Notes: a model not told the origin generated them from the letters alone. A stretch of 64,000 nt of DNA from Clavulina sp. PMI_390 (GCA_015039315.1 WIDE01000035.1:230877-294876); one strand, 5' to 3'; numbered from the stretch's first letter, positions 22,402 through 34,313 are shown. Program-made: numbers and translations.

Positions 22402-23601
22402 TCACATTGCAGGGTTCACCCGCAAGACAACTTGGTTGGGGTCGGAGGGCGATGCAGTGGGTACAATCACAGGGATGCGATCGGAGTATCTGGGTTGCAG
22501 TGGAATACGCTGAGAGATGGAAGTTTATGAGCTATAAGTGGGCAAAGGGAGGTTGAGCGACACCTACCTCCATCTCAATCTTTGTGGGATTTCCGTACTC
22601 GTCCAACGCTACACCAGAAGAGGGTGAACCTCATGTGTTTACTGGTAATCAGATATACCTACCTAGTCTTTGAGTCATCCATAACATGGTTCTTGCTCGA
22701 GACATGGATTTTCCGTTGGGCATGGCGTCCCATGACCAGCCCAATTGTTCTGGGATTTCTTTCCCCATAACGGAAGAGAGCACGGTATACTTCGCGAATG
22801 ACTCAGGAAGCAGGGTGATGCTTTCGAAGTCAATCAACCATAACTCCCCGTTTTGGTCAATGATGAAGTTACCGGGATGCATATCGGATTGGGAAAAGAT
22901 GATTGGCTCGTTGCTGAAGTCAACAGGCGAAGGGCCAGGGGAGCTTCGCGGTAAAATGGTCAGTGCCTTGTGAGACAAAGATATGAGTGACGTTATCCAT
23001 CGGCCAGGGAGTAGCACAACTCTAAAAATACCTTGTTTAAGTAAGCTGCTATCGCGGAGGGGTTTGCAAAGATGAGAGGTGCCTCATAGTCCTTGAACAC
23101 TTTATGGCGCGCTGGACCTCCCCCAACAGTGCCAATGACCACGCCAGGAGGGGCAGGAACAGAGTGAAGCCACTGGAGAGCTTCGGCTACCTGTTGAGGC
23201 GCCGATTTAGCCGGTTGTGCTCCTTGAATATGCTCCATGACGATGTAAGCGCAGCGCCAATTGCCGATGAGATGGTCAAAATAGTCGATAGGCTTGGGGA
23301 TGCGTGGGGCAGATGGGTCTTCGAGGGCCTTGTCGTAGAGATATATCAGAGTCTCGAATTCATAATGCAATGAGGACTCGCAGTTGTACTTGACGAAATA
23401 GTCCTTGAAAATCACTGTCCGTGATAGGTTGCGAGACTTCCGGACGGCAACGTCGTGGGCTTGACAGAGACTAATGAGCTCGTTTCTGTCTGATGATGAC
23501 AGGGGCTCCATATGATGCACTGAGCGGTCGTAGTGTGAGGTAGAAGGGATCGTCTGTGACGACATGGGGGGCGGATTTGTGAGACACGAAGAGTCACGCA
23601 T
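22402..23601 (-). CDS. Aminoglycoside-phosphotransferase-fold (APH) kinase-like protein
   Basis: Four exons (23601-23032, 22966-22663, 22608-22568, 22509-22402) join in phase to 340 residues. The first ATG in frame is at 23601; the ATG at 23565 is the alternative. The N-lobe has an FKDYFVKY strand and a Glu-containing helix, then the hinge YIVMEHIQG. The C-lobe has the catalytic loop SQSDMHPGNF, with Asp218 and Asn223, and the metal-binding IDFE (Asp236). The usual HGD of the catalytic loop is QSD here. The last two exons encode LDEYGNPTKIEME and a Pro/Val-rich end (RIPVIVPTASPSDPNQVV) joined by clean splice signals. The family phosphorylates small molecules such as antibiotics, choline or sugars; fungal members are mostly of unknown substrate. 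Divergent from the next gene (257 bp). Confidence 0.75.
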
Positions 23602-23858
23602 ACCGCGGGCAGTCACGCTTCTTATGTCTCACCTTGACTGGCCTCGACCTCGCGGCTCTTGTCACTTAATGAGATGCACTATACTCTGATACGACCGCAT
23701 TTTCCGTAAACAAATAGGATATATAAAGCTCGCTGATATGGAGATGGTCTCTTCGTATCCTCTAATCCTAACTCTTGGTCCAGAATCTTCTCAACCTGTG
23801 TCCTCTCGACCAATCTTCTTGCTCAAAAGGAAATCACCAATTTCTCTGGTCTAACATC

Positions 23859-24887
23859 ATGTCTGAATCGTTTGGCTCGTCGGAAAACGAAGAGATGATG
23901 CAAGATCTGACGAGTGATGATGCAGCAGTTGAAACCCCATATAACTTTGACACCGAAGGCGCATGGGATGAGACCCGGTCCGAGGGTGCGGCGGTCCATA
24001 TCCCTGATGAATGTCGGGGTGCACGCATCGAGAGCTTTCGTATTGAATGGCTCGACGTGTCCAACGTAGAGCACAATGACTTTCCCAAGAATCATATTGT
24101 GGGGGTCGTTGAGTTCGCTGATGTCCTCACAGTTGACAATCGAGATTTTCAGTCGGCTCGCATCTCCATGGAAGTTTTAATGGGTGTCTCTTCCCAACAA
24201 CCCAAGTTTGTAGGCGAGGTATGCTCACGTTATTCTTCGCCGCCGCATTGATTTTGATATTGATGGCCTGATATCAATTGCGAAGGATCTCGAGTCGGGG
24301 GAGCACTACTGGCCCCGAGTTTTCTTTGTTAAGCTGCAACCGTTCTTAGGTCCCAGTAATCGCACACTGCATCATGTGCACTATCCGGTGAACCACTCAA
24401 ATCCACCCACAGTAGGCGACTTAATCGATGCCGTTGTCGGCACGGGTATGCATCATTACCTTTTTTTTGCCTTATGCCGTCCGAGGACCGAACGGGTCCA
24501 GCCTCGAAGCATGGAAAGGGTGTGGGGACTTTGTGTAGGTTTCCATCCTTGAGGTATCCTTACGATCAAGACTCAACACTTACCAATCTGGCGAACAGGC
24601 TACAATTCTGGCATATGCTTTTCCGTAGAGGGTTTCTAACTAGCGATAGCTCCATCGAAGATGAAGACAACTCGAAAATGTTACAATCAGAGTTAGCAGT
24701 TACCTATTACCCTGACGGCACAACAGAGTTTGTACCCGTCGGGAAAGGTCATTGGGTAGGCAACTTTCAGCCATATATGGATGACGACCAGATGTCAGGG
24801 GCTTATCTCGAAGGGGGTAACCCTATATCCCATGTTCAGAAAGCTGCAGAAGCGGCCGCCAAGAGCAAAGGGCTTCATAATGCCTGA
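23859..24887 (+). CDS. Protein of unknown function
   Basis: Four exons (23859-24218, 24286-24445, 24486-24534, 24599-24887) join in phase to 285 residues. No family is recognised. The start is acidic (MSESFGSSENEEMMQDL), followed by a region with mixed beta/helix character (RIESFRIEWLDVSNVEH), then WPRVFFVKLQPFLGPSN and, across an intron, FVLQFWHMLFRRGFL. The C-terminal part includes an acidic loop and an Ala/Lys-rich helix. No signal peptide or membrane segment is visible, so it is likely intracellular. The 40-bp intron before exon 3 is short but carries good boundaries; if it is wrong the middle of the protein changes. A TATA-like TATATAAA lies about 140 bp upstream. Confidence 0.6.
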
Positions 24888-25933
24888 TGTCGCCTTACCA
24901 AATCTATTACTCTTACCTAGTGATTAACGCGTTTGATACTCAGAGTAATTATGTATATAATTTCATATAGACGTATAAAATACTATCCCCTAGACCTCGT
25001 ATTGATTTTGCTTGCGCTCCTCCTCTTTGTGAAAAGAGCCTTACCAGAATTGATTGACAAGCATCGTCAGGAAATTGGCTTAGTTTCGCAGGACAATGCC
25101 CCAACCATACTTCCCAGCAGTTGAGGTAGGCATGGTTCTTAATGAACCAATTCCGCACCGATCATCCTGCGTCGCGAGTGGCAGGTGTAGTGACGCTTTA
25201 GTGAGGCTGTGACATGTGACCTTCAACTCGAAAGCGTCCGCCATCCCACCCCTGGCGGATATGACCTCTACTCACGTACCTTGGTGCTGGTTCCAGAGAA
25301 ATCTTCGGACAAAGTGATGCTAATAATAAAAGGCCGCGATGCTCTTGATATAACAAGACAATATTGCAGCACTGCGCCAAACTTGAGCCTTCCGGCTATA
25401 TTCCTGCAGCTCAGTAACATGACCCTCGCGGCGCTTTTATCTGACCGTTAATGGCCTCACTTGTATATCGATACAGCCTCTTGAGCTTATAATGCTAGTG
25501 TCTTGGTCCTTCAGGAGGTCCACGTCAAACACCTGACATTCTACTAAGACATTGCAGCTTGACATAAGTCCGGATTTTTCGCCGAACGAACCTATTCTAG
25601 GGTTAATCGTCAGAAATAATTTTATTAGAACGCCACCGCCAACTCCTTCTCACACCTGGCGTAGAATGATCGATCTAGCTAGCGGAGACTCCTTTTTTTA
25701 GCCATTGCCCCGAGCTTCCACCACCTCCTTGGTATTTACAATTCTCAAGACCACCTCTGAGATATGCCATGAATTCCACAAATGGGGCCGAGGGTGATCT
25801 TAAAACGAGCACCGACTGCGGATTGCAACCTAGCGAGTCAACCCCTTCGTGGAGCCTGGGCTCACATCTGAGTACATCCCCGCACTCTACCATAAATTTC
25901 AGCAACAGGAGGCAATACTTAGTTGCTATATCC
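24888..25933. other. Intergenic stretch before the GH74 gene
   Basis: About 1 kb, AT-rich at 24,900-25,000, with only short overlapping ORFs that I could not relate to any family. It must contain the GH74 promoter. Confidence 0.45.
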
Positions 25934-28900
25934 ATGAAAGCCTTCACCTCATTTGTTGTGGGCGTCCTGATATCTGCTACATCGGCACTGGCGGTCCTCA
26001 CTCAGACGTATTCGTGGAATAACGTTAATATTGGTGGTGGTGGCGGTTTCATCCCAGGTTTATCGTGCCATAGCCTTCTATAGGTTAATTGGAGGGCTGA
26101 TAGACCAAATATCAGGAATCGTGTTCAATCCCGGACAGAAGGGTATAGCATACGCTCGCACTGACATCGTGAGTTGAAGTTTTTGCTGTAAGAAAACGCC
26201 TCGTAAGGATTGATGAGACGTTCTGGATTTAGGGGTAAGAAAGGGATGGAAATCTACGTTATTACGCGACTGCCAACAGCTATTTCCCCAATGCCAGAGG
26301 CCTCTATAGGTTGAACTATGGAAACGACACCTGAACACCACTGATGGACTTTGTTAACGACACCACTTGGTAATTATTATCAAAAAGGGCCTGATTCCTG
26401 GTGATAGTCTGTCATCAACCGCCTACACAGGGACTATTGGGGTATGGATGCCCTCGCGGTGGATCCCCAGTCAAGCACCCGCGTTTATGTTGCCTCAGGG
26501 ATGTACACGAACTCTTGGGATCCAAACAACGGCCGAATGTCAGTTGATATCCCAATAGTGATATTCAACACTAGATTTACTTGTCAGATTCTTAGCATGG
26601 CATCCGCGGACTCCGGAAACACATGACGATAACTCCGCTAAGGTGAGCCTACCATACATTATGTATGTCTCTCTACCCCGATACCAATGAGGATCTCAGC
26701 TTCAAGGTCGGAGGTAACATGCCCGGTCGTGGAATGGGGGAGGTAACTTGGTATCTCTCCAAGGTGTTCAGGCGACTAGTGACCCCTTACTATAGCGTCT
26801 AGCGGTGGATCCAAATCTCGGCTCCGTCCTGCTCTTCGGTGCACGTACTGGTAACGGGCTTTGGAAGAGGTAAGCACCGTATGATCCCAGAGGCAGCTGA
26901 AGTATCTTGAACTGTGCTCATGACTGCCCCAGCACGAATTATGGTGCGAGCTGGACCCACATCACCACGCTGCCTAATGTGGGAACGTATATCATCGATC
27001 CATCTGACGCCACTGGATATGAAAACACTGCTGTTGGGATCTCCTTTGTCACCTATGATTCAACGTCCAGTACATCTGGTACAGCGACACCACACATCTT
27101 TGTAGGTGTTGCTTCGAACGGCACCTCCAACATCTTCGAATCTAAGGATGGTGGCTCGACTTGGAGTGCTGTTGCAGACCAGCAAACGCAGGTATGTGCG
27201 GCTATAGATGATTAATGACTTGTGCTGAGTCTCTGAATATTTAACTCCCCCAGTACTTCCCCCATAAAGGGGTATTGAGTCCATCGGAAAAGGTTCTATA
27301 TGTTTCCTATTCGGTGCGTGTCTCGTTTTCCTCAGTTCAAGTGGAGGATTGTTGTCCCAGCCAAAACTCCCTCTCTGGCGTAAAGTTGCGCACTGCTGAC
27401 AATGAAGAGCTAATAGGATGGTCTGGGACCATACGATGGAGAAGCAGGAGCTCTATACAAGTATAACATGACCTCATCGACCTGGACNNNNNNNNNNNNN
27501 NNNNNNNNNNNNNNNNNNNNNNNNNNNNNNNNNNNNNNNNNNNNNNNNNNNNNNNNNNNNNNNNNNNNNNNNNNNNNNNNNNNNNNNNNNNNNNNNNNNN
27601 NNNNNNNNNNNNNNNNNNNNNNNNNNNNNNNNNNNNNNNNNNNNNNNNNNNNNNNNNNNNNNNNNNNNNNNNNNNNNNNNNNNNNNNNNNNNNNNNNNNN
27701 NNNNNNNNNNNNNNNNNNNNNNNNNNNNNNNNNNNNNNNNNNNNNNNNNNNNNNNNNNNNNNNNNNNNNNNNNNNNNNNNNNNNNNNNNNNNNNNNNNNN
27801 NNNNNNNNNNNNNNNNNNNNNNNNNNNNNNNNNNNNNNNNNNNNNNNNNNNNNNNNNNNNNNNNNNNNNNNNNNNNNNNNNNNNNNNNNNNNNNNNNNNN
27901 NNNNNNNNNNNNNNNNNNNNNNNNNNNNNNNNNNNNNNNNNNNNNNNNNNNNNNNNNNNNNNNNNNNNNNNNNNNNNNNNNNNNNNNNNNNNNNNNNNNN
28001 NNNNNNNNNNNNNNNNNNNNNNNNNNNNNNNNNNNNNNNNNNNNNNNNNNNNNNNNNNNNNNNNNNNNNNNNNNNNNNNNNNNNNNNNNNNNNNNNNNNN
28101 NNNNNNNNNNNNNNNNNNNNNNNNNNNNNNNNNNNNNNNNNNNNNNNNNNNNNNNNNNNNNNNNNNNNNNNNNNNNNNNNNNNNNNNNNNNNNNNNNNNN
28201 NNNNNNNNNNNNNNNNNNNNNNNNNNNNNNNNNNNNNNNNNNNNNNNNNNNNNNNNNNNNNNNNNNNNNNNNNNNNNNNNNNNNNNNNNNNNNNNNNNNN
28301 NNNNNNNNNNNNNNNNNNNNNNNNNNNNNNNNNNNNNNNNNNNNNNNNNNNNNNNNNNNNNNNNNNNNNNNNNNNNNNNNNNNNNNNNNNNNNNNNNNNN
28401 NATATATGACTGCAGTGGCTTTGTACACAATTCTCTCACAACTCCCACTGTTGCGTTCACCGGCACATCGTGGGCATCTACAACAGGCATGCAAGTCTCT
28501 TCAGTCACTAACCTCTATCGTCTGTTCCTGTTTACTTACCTGCCATTCTGGAACGATTAGTGACTATGCTGGTCTTGAAGTTACCAACTATGTTCGAGTA
28601 GGGAACACTGACTCCACCACGGAGCTCCAGATCGCTGTCTCAACTGATAGTGGCTCCAGCTCGAATTATTGTGAGTATTCTTCTTCCTATCTCGAGTAAC
28701 ATGATGGGGATCTCACGCACGCCAACTCCTGATCATATTGTGCAGACTACGGCGCCACTTATGGCATTTATGGAGGTCACGTCGCGTATTCTGCTAGTGC
28801 CGTTACCATTCTCTGGAGCACATCTAGCAGCGGCGTTTTGGTTTCCAAATATTCCGCTTCATTCTCCTCCGTCTCGACCCTTCCGGCAAGTTCTGTGATC

Positions 28901-29882
28901 GCTTCAGACAAAAAGAACGACACTGTCTTCTATGCCGGGTCTGGCAGCAGCTTTTATGTATCCACGAATAGCGGGGTATCCTTCTCCGTTGCGCAGACCT
29001 TGTCCGGAGCCAGCAGTGTCAACAAGATCGCCGCGAACTGGGAAACTGCCGGCGACGTGTGGGTCTCGAGTGATGTTGGATTGTACCACATCTCCAACTA
29101 TGGGTCAACAATCTCGACTATTAGCGGATGGACCAAAGTCTACGTGAGTGAGCTTTTCCATGAAAGGAGGGGAGCCACACTAAATCACATGGGCCGCACG
29201 CAATATAGCCTGTCGCTCTTGGTGCTCCCAAGACCACAGGCGGATATCCTGCCGTCTATGCGGGTGGCTACTACCTCGGTGTTGGTGGATATTTCCGCTC
29301 AGACGACGGAGGTGTGAACTGGTACCAGATTAACGATGCTGCTCACGGCTTCGGATCCATCAGCGCGAACGTCCTGGCCGCCGATCCTCGTACATATGCA
29401 CGTGTGTATATTGGTACCAACGGCCGCGGAATTTTCTATGGGGACGCCTCAGGTTCGCCCCCAACTAATACCGCGACGGCGACTTCTACGACTGCCGCAA
29501 GCACGAGCACGGCAAAGACCACCACCACCAGCTCTTCAAGCTCTTCAAAGGCTAGTACAACTACTACGACTACTAAGGGCTCGTCTACCACGACGTCCAC
29601 CTCTGCGACGTCTACTGCGACTGGTGTTGCACAAGAATACGGCCAGTGTGGAGGTATAGGCTGGACGTGCGTATCAATTTGCAATCCTATCATTGGGCAG
29701 TTCTCAAATGTCTTCTTTCCTTCAATTTTTGTCTAGTGGACCAACTACATGCGTGTCGCCGTACGTCTGCACGTACGAGAACGATGTGAGTTTGTTTTCC
29801 TCGATGATACCGTAAGTCCAAAGTTATCCATTACTGATTGGTTACTCCATCAAATCCTTAGTACTACTACCAGTGCTTGTAG
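25934..29882 (+). pseudogene. GH74 xyloglucanase with C-terminal CBM1, frame broken in the first third, contains assembly gap
   Basis: Signal peptide (MKAFTSFVVGVLISATSALA) and GH74 beta-propeller motifs are clear: GIVFNPGQKGIAYARTDI, DYWGMDALAVDP, VGGNMPGRGMGE, YDGEAGALYKYN and, after the gap, DYAGLEVTNYVRVG, LGAPKTTGGYPAVY and TNGRGIFYG. A Ser/Thr linker and a family-1 cellulose-binding module (QEYGQCGGIGWT, ending YYYQCL) close it. About 16 exons can be placed; 27488-28401 is unsequenced. Three lesions lie early: the intron starting at 26169 leaves the frame two bases short; a TGA at 26332-26334 replaces the expected Trp codon; one base is missing near 26625. Everything downstream stays in frame. 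Known role: secreted endo-xyloglucanase. Either a young pseudogene or consensus errors near the gap. The intron 28491-28560 starts GC. Confidence 0.8.
27488..28401. other. Assembly gap (914 N)
   Basis: A run of N inside the GH74 gene. The sequence resumes in the same gene, so the gap is internal to it; its true length may differ. Long ORFs that span it are artefacts. Confidence 0.99.
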
Positions 29883-30773
29883 AATGCGAAAAAAAAATCG
29901 GAAAAGAGAGGAAGTTTGACGCGCATGTATGGTGCTCAAGTATCTTGCCAGGACTGCCCTAAACAATGGGTTTCTTGTACAATATCTGTCGTTGGTTTCA
30001 ATCCATTTTTGGACTTTCTTATGCCATCGTGACTTATTGGTTGGTGGGCCAGGTCTTCAGAAAAGTTGCCTCTCGCTTGGGCTTGAAAACTAGGGATATG
30101 AGAGATTGATGATTCCGTTCAGGTTGAAGGCAAGAAGAGGAGCGTCGATTCCCACCTCTATAACGATCTGCAGGTACACTCAACTGACTGACTAACTGTC
30201 AGAACATAAGAAGCCTATTGCCCTTGGCGATATGATGGGAGCCATGTGGTCTTCCAGCGGGGATGCACAAAGCCGAACACGACGTGGCAAGGTCATGGTC
30301 ATAGCCTAGCGAACGTTCATCGTTCAAGATGACTAACGGTGTTCCAAGAATACTTTGTTGCCGGTTCGGATGTTCACTTGCGTCGCGTGCGCTGGCCGAG
30401 CATCAGATCATTCAGCTCTCACTATCACAGGGCGAATCACTATATATATAAAAGGATTAAACGCCACCGGGTGTCGATGTCCAAGTTCGCTTTAATCGGT
30501 ACTCGGACACGGAAGGAAGTGAAGTGAACAAGGGGGCTTGATATCTTAGCGATTGGCTGGGTGAAATTTTCCATCCATTCTCATCACGGCAAATAGAGCA
30601 GCAGGGAATAGCAACAAACTTCTCATTAGGTTAGAATTTGGATATACAACGGAGGCCTTGTCGAAAGCATCATGAGAAGCACAAATGGAACAGAGGGATT
30701 TTGAGCTGACACCTTTGCTGCCACACCATACACCACACACACCACAACGCATCTCGGGTCCTGCTGCATACTC
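29883..30773. other. Convergent intergenic region
   Basis: About 890 bp between the GH74 stop and the stop of the carrier-like gene on the other strand. Contains a short TA run (TATATATATA) near 30440 and a CACCACACACACC stretch near 30735. No supported gene. Confidence 0.5.
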
Positions 30774-32239
30774 CTATGCGTATCCAGACCCAAGCGTTGC
30801 AAGCAGCGTTAGCCACCAGCACCTATACAGGGTCTTTGTACCCTCTTCCATGACCACTTTCCGATAAGCATCGACCAAACTCTGGTAAGGCTCGTCCTCG
30901 TTTCGTAGGGCGATCACGTCTTCCTCGGCACCGGCATATTCGAGACCAATACCCCCATCATCATCTTCTCCATGGAGTTGGGTGGTCCCGGAGAGCATTC
31001 CTTCGCGCTCCTCACCGTTCATTCCAGCAGCAGATGCGGAGGTAGGGAGGGCGGTCGCGCCTCGAGGATGATTCCTCTGGACACTCAGCCGTGCACTCAG
31101 AACCTCTAGCGGTGTCAGGACGAGCACGCTCGCAATCAAGAACGCTGCATATGCTGCCATGCCTAGGTAGGCCCAGAAGCCGCCATATGCACCAAGAGAC
31201 TCGCCGTTGAGGATAAAGTTGTTGGGCGTATAAGATGGGACCAGCACTGCTCGCAGTCCTCGTGCGACGATAAGGAAATAGAGCACATGAAGGGTCTGTG
31301 CGAGAGCAAGGCCAGGGGTGAGGTACAGAACCCAAGGTTTAGAGCGTTCATAGGGAGTGAAAAGGGCACGTAGGGCAATGCGGGGTTGGAACCAAGGAAG
31401 TTTATGAGGAGTTGTTACAGCACTATAAATTGTGTGATTTGTGATGACACACGCGTTTCATCAGCATGGCGGTGTCAGGGTGTCAGATGGTTAGCTATGA
31501 TGCGACAGTGAGAAAACAAGCAGGCGACGCTTACCGGTTTACAAGAATCTCGCCAGGAATAGAGATCAGGGTGAGGACGAGGGCCCAGAATGCAGAGCTA
31601 GATGCGTTTATGAGTATAAGCGTCAGTGACGAGCGCTTGACCGTGGTCCTGGATTCGGGGAAGCTCACCTGATTGGTCCGCCAGCATCAATCGCTCTCCT
31701 CGCAGATGCACTCCCAATGATGATGAGACCAGCAATGTAGTTGATCGAGATGAGGACGAGGAGGGGCACTGTATAACGCGGTGGGCAAATCGTGACCCAA
31801 GCAACAATAATTCCGCAATGGAAGCGCAGCAGGTGGCAATGCCGCAGCGACGTCAGCGGCCGGCGACGACACGTAGGATAGCAGTAAACGACGTACTCAG
31901 ACCCTTGAAGAATCCTAGGGTGCCCTCTATCCTTCGTACGCGGCTGAACATCTCCCATACCTGCCATAACGTCAAAGGATGTGTGTCATTAGAATAATCG
32001 TACTACCTGCGGAAACAATCTTGGCCACGCACAGAGTTCACAACGGGGCCAACGCGCATGTCCTGACTGAGGGCCTGCTCATCTCCTTGCTCTCCAAGGC
32101 CGACGCCTTTGGGAGTAAAGTTGATTCGGAATCGGGTGACAACGCCTTGGACGGGCGTTAGGAGTGCAAGGAAGATGAGCACAGAGAAGACTGTGATGAT
32201 AAACATCATGAATGTGGCCTTCTCCCAGCTCTCCATCAT
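30774..32239 (-). CDS. Multi-pass membrane protein with mitochondrial-carrier-like features
   Basis: Five exons (32239-32033, 31960-31897, 31768-31669, 31597-31535, 31422-30774) join in phase to 360 residues. The N-terminus carries a hydrophobic helix (FMMFIITVFSVLIFLALLTPV). A carrier-like loop follows, with VWEMFSRVRRIEGTLGFFKG joined across an intron to LMP; IEG...GFFKGLMP resembles the matrix-side signature of mitochondrial solute carriers. A second such element lies near the end: PLEVLSARLSVQ, then DAYRKVVMEEGTKTLYRCW. Four further hydrophobic segments are visible. Between the last two is an acidic, Gly/Glu-rich loop. The protein has two carrier-type half-motifs rather than three, so it may be a divergent outer-membrane family member (Ugo1/SLC25A46-like) rather than a metabolite carrier; that is inference. 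Divergent from PRKRIP1 (252 bp). Confidence 0.7.
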
Positions 32240-32491
32240 GTTGATATCCTTTGCTCTTCAGGTGTAGTAGAACTAGTAGCAGTAGTTGGCTGAAGGTGGA
32301 GGTCGCGAGAGTCAGCGCGTCAGAGCAGAGGTGGCTGTGTCCGAGACACGTGATCGTTCAAGTCAGGCATTCACGTCCCTTCAACCTTGAGTTCGCTGTA
32401 CCAGTCTTCGTCCACTTCTGTCGCAACGTTTACTGTATCTGAATCTTGGGTTTATCTCGGCTACTTCCCGAACCCTCTCTCTTTAACCAGA
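32240..32491. promoter_or_regulatory. Short divergent promoter, carrier-like gene / PRKRIP1
   Basis: Only 252 bp separate the two start codons, so both promoters must lie here. A CACGTG E-box-type palindrome is visible at 32347-32352. No TATA box was recognised. Confidence 0.45.
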
Positions 32492-33395
32492 ATGTCTGGC
32501 ACCGCCTCACCTATACCTTCCACATCCGCATCTCCTGCTCCTGGTCCTTCTGTCGTAAACAAGCATGCTCCAACCGCGACAGAAAAACAAAGACTTCAAC
32601 TAGAAAAGTTGTTGAAGAATCCCGAAAAGCCCGCATATATTCCCAAAGCCCCAACTGAGAAATCTTTGCGGGCACCGCGCGAGATGATGAAGAATGTCCA
32701 GGGCTCAAGTGCTGGTGAGTTATTCATATTCTTTATAAAGGCATTTTGTCGAGTACCTGTCGTGCTTGAATCTTCTGTATACTGCTGCCGTGGCGTTTCC
32801 ATTGTGCATTCACCACGACTTCTCCCTTGCTAGGTGCTGGAAGTGGTGAATTCCACGTCTACAAGCAGAATCGACGACGAGAATATGAGCGGCTGAAGCT
32901 CATGGATGAGAGATCCAAGCGGGTGAGTATTGGTAATATCTTTTGCCTTTTATTTTCTCATGCTGATGATTCTTTCTGTTTGACCTCGGTCGATTGACAA
33001 ATTGACACCACCAGGAAGCAGACGCTGCAGACTTTGAAACGCGGAAACGCGAGCGCGAAGCAGAGGCTGATGCCAGGACCTCGAAGAATCGAGCAAAGAG
33101 GCAGAAGCGCAAAGCAGCCCGCAAGGCTAACAAGGGGAAAGGTTCTGGGTCGGATGACGACGATGACGATGGTGACAATGGTGATTCCAACACTGGGGAA
33201 GTTGTAAAGAAGAGGGTACTGGGCGGTGGCGCAAAAGCGATGGAATTCAGGAGACCGGGCGAGGAGGACGAGGACGAGGATGACGTTGGGCCCATGCCAA
33301 TTGCAACGAAGGAAGTCGAGAAAGCGGTGGAAGAAGACCAACCATCAGCTGCAGTTGTGGAGCCTGTTGCAATTGTCATTCATGATGACGATTAG
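32492..33395 (+). CDS. PRKRIP1: PRKRIP1 / DUF1168 family nuclear protein
   Basis: Three exons (32492-32714, 32834-32922, 33015-33395) give 230 residues. The family core is unmistakable: an N-terminal LLKNPEKPAYIPKAP segment, then MMKNVQGSSAGAGSGEFHVY (spanning the first intron) and NRRREYERLKLMDE. A long basic coiled helix of Arg/Lys/Glu follows and an acidic tail ends the protein. In animals PRKRIP1 binds double-stranded RNA and PKR and is a component of the spliceosomal C complex, where its long helix bridges U2 and U6 elements. A splicing role is the most likely one in fungi. Length agrees with the family. Confidence 0.9.
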
Positions 33396-33623
33396 TATAT
33401 CACGAACCAATGTTGTGTATCGTGTCATATCGCATCGTTCTCCACAGACGTCATAGCTTATTATTTGCAGAAATTATCATAGGTACATCGTTAACGAGGC
33501 ACAAAGTAGGATGTGATCATAGCTAACGACCAGCGATAAGTGAGTGGGGAATAAGGGGTATGGGATGTTGATACGTTAAGAGCATAAGTGTGAATATAAA
33601 GGGGGACGAGGTGGCGTCACGGC

Positions 33624-34138
33624 TCATGGGCCATGGCGACCGAGAGTTTTGGTACTCTTGGTAATTCCGTGAGCCTCCTTTTGCTTCAGTTTGGCGAGGC
33701 GAGCACTGTGTAAATGCAACGACAGAAAGGTAGTTAGTATCTTGTCGACTTCTTACTAGCCCAATGCATAGCACGCTACGTCATGAAAGGAAGTAGCACT
33801 TACTCTTCCTCAGCCTCCAGTTCGAGTCTACGGGCGTGCTCCTTCGCCTCCGTGACTGCCTGGCGCGCATTGACGAGGGCCTGATCGGCAGCCTTCTCGT
33901 GCTGCTCAGCCATCTTGACCTTCTGCTTCGCGGCAGTAATCGAATCGTTGCCACCCATCCCGAAGAACCCGCCAGAGCGCGTGGAGCCTGCACGCGTCGA
34001 CGAATTGTCTGTCCTATCGGAGTTGGTAGTCGAGTTATTAGAGGGAGAGCGACGGTGGAAGATGGAGCCCTTGCGAGCAGGGGTTTCCTCGACGGGCTGA
34101 GGGGGAGGGGTAGTCCTGGATGACTTGAACAGAGGCAT
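33624..34138 (-). CDS. Small conserved fungal protein with coiled coil (unknown function)
   Basis: Two exons (34138-33804, 33705-33624), in phase, 138 residues. N-terminal Ser/Pro/Arg-rich segment (MPLFKSSRTTPPP; GSIFHRRSPS), a Gly/Phe patch (SGGFFGMGG), then an Ala/Lys/Glu-rich helix of about 50 residues predicted as coiled coil, ending KTLGRHGP. Proteins with this N-tail, helix and LGRHG end occur in other Agaricomycetes as far as I recall, with no known function. Composition suggests a small cytosolic or nuclear scaffold. Convergent with PRKRIP1 (228 bp apart). Confidence 0.75.
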
Positions 34139-34269
34139 GATTGAGGTTGGTTTAGAAGGGTTTGGGGTTTGGGGTTTGGGATGAGGTTTGGCTCAGATAT
34201 TTGGTGGTTGTAGAATGAGAAACCCCGAGGGAGAGAGAACCATTATATATACGTGGGTGGCCGCCTTCT

Positions 34270-34313
34270 GACGTCGTTTCATAAAAGCTGCTATCGCCGT
34301 AATTGCCTACGTC
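34270..34313 (+). repeat. 44-bp segment, forward orientation
   Basis: This segment starts GACGTCGTTTCATAAAAGCT and ends GCCTACGTC. Its exact reverse complement is at 34589-34632. Both copies are bounded by GACGT/ACGTC ends, which are themselves an inverted repeat. Each copy immediately precedes one copy of the 277-bp direct repeat. Confidence 0.9.

Noticed and set aside
26332..26334. Repeat-induced point mutation as the cause of the GH74 stop
   Set aside because: One G-to-A change plus two deletions is not the dense C-to-T/G-to-A pattern expected of RIP.
27337..28508. Three long ORFs across the N run
   Set aside because: They are open only because N cannot form stops.
30546..30752. Small minus-strand ORF after the GH74 gene
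   Set aside because: Overlaps opposite-strand ORFs, low complexity, no splice context or family.
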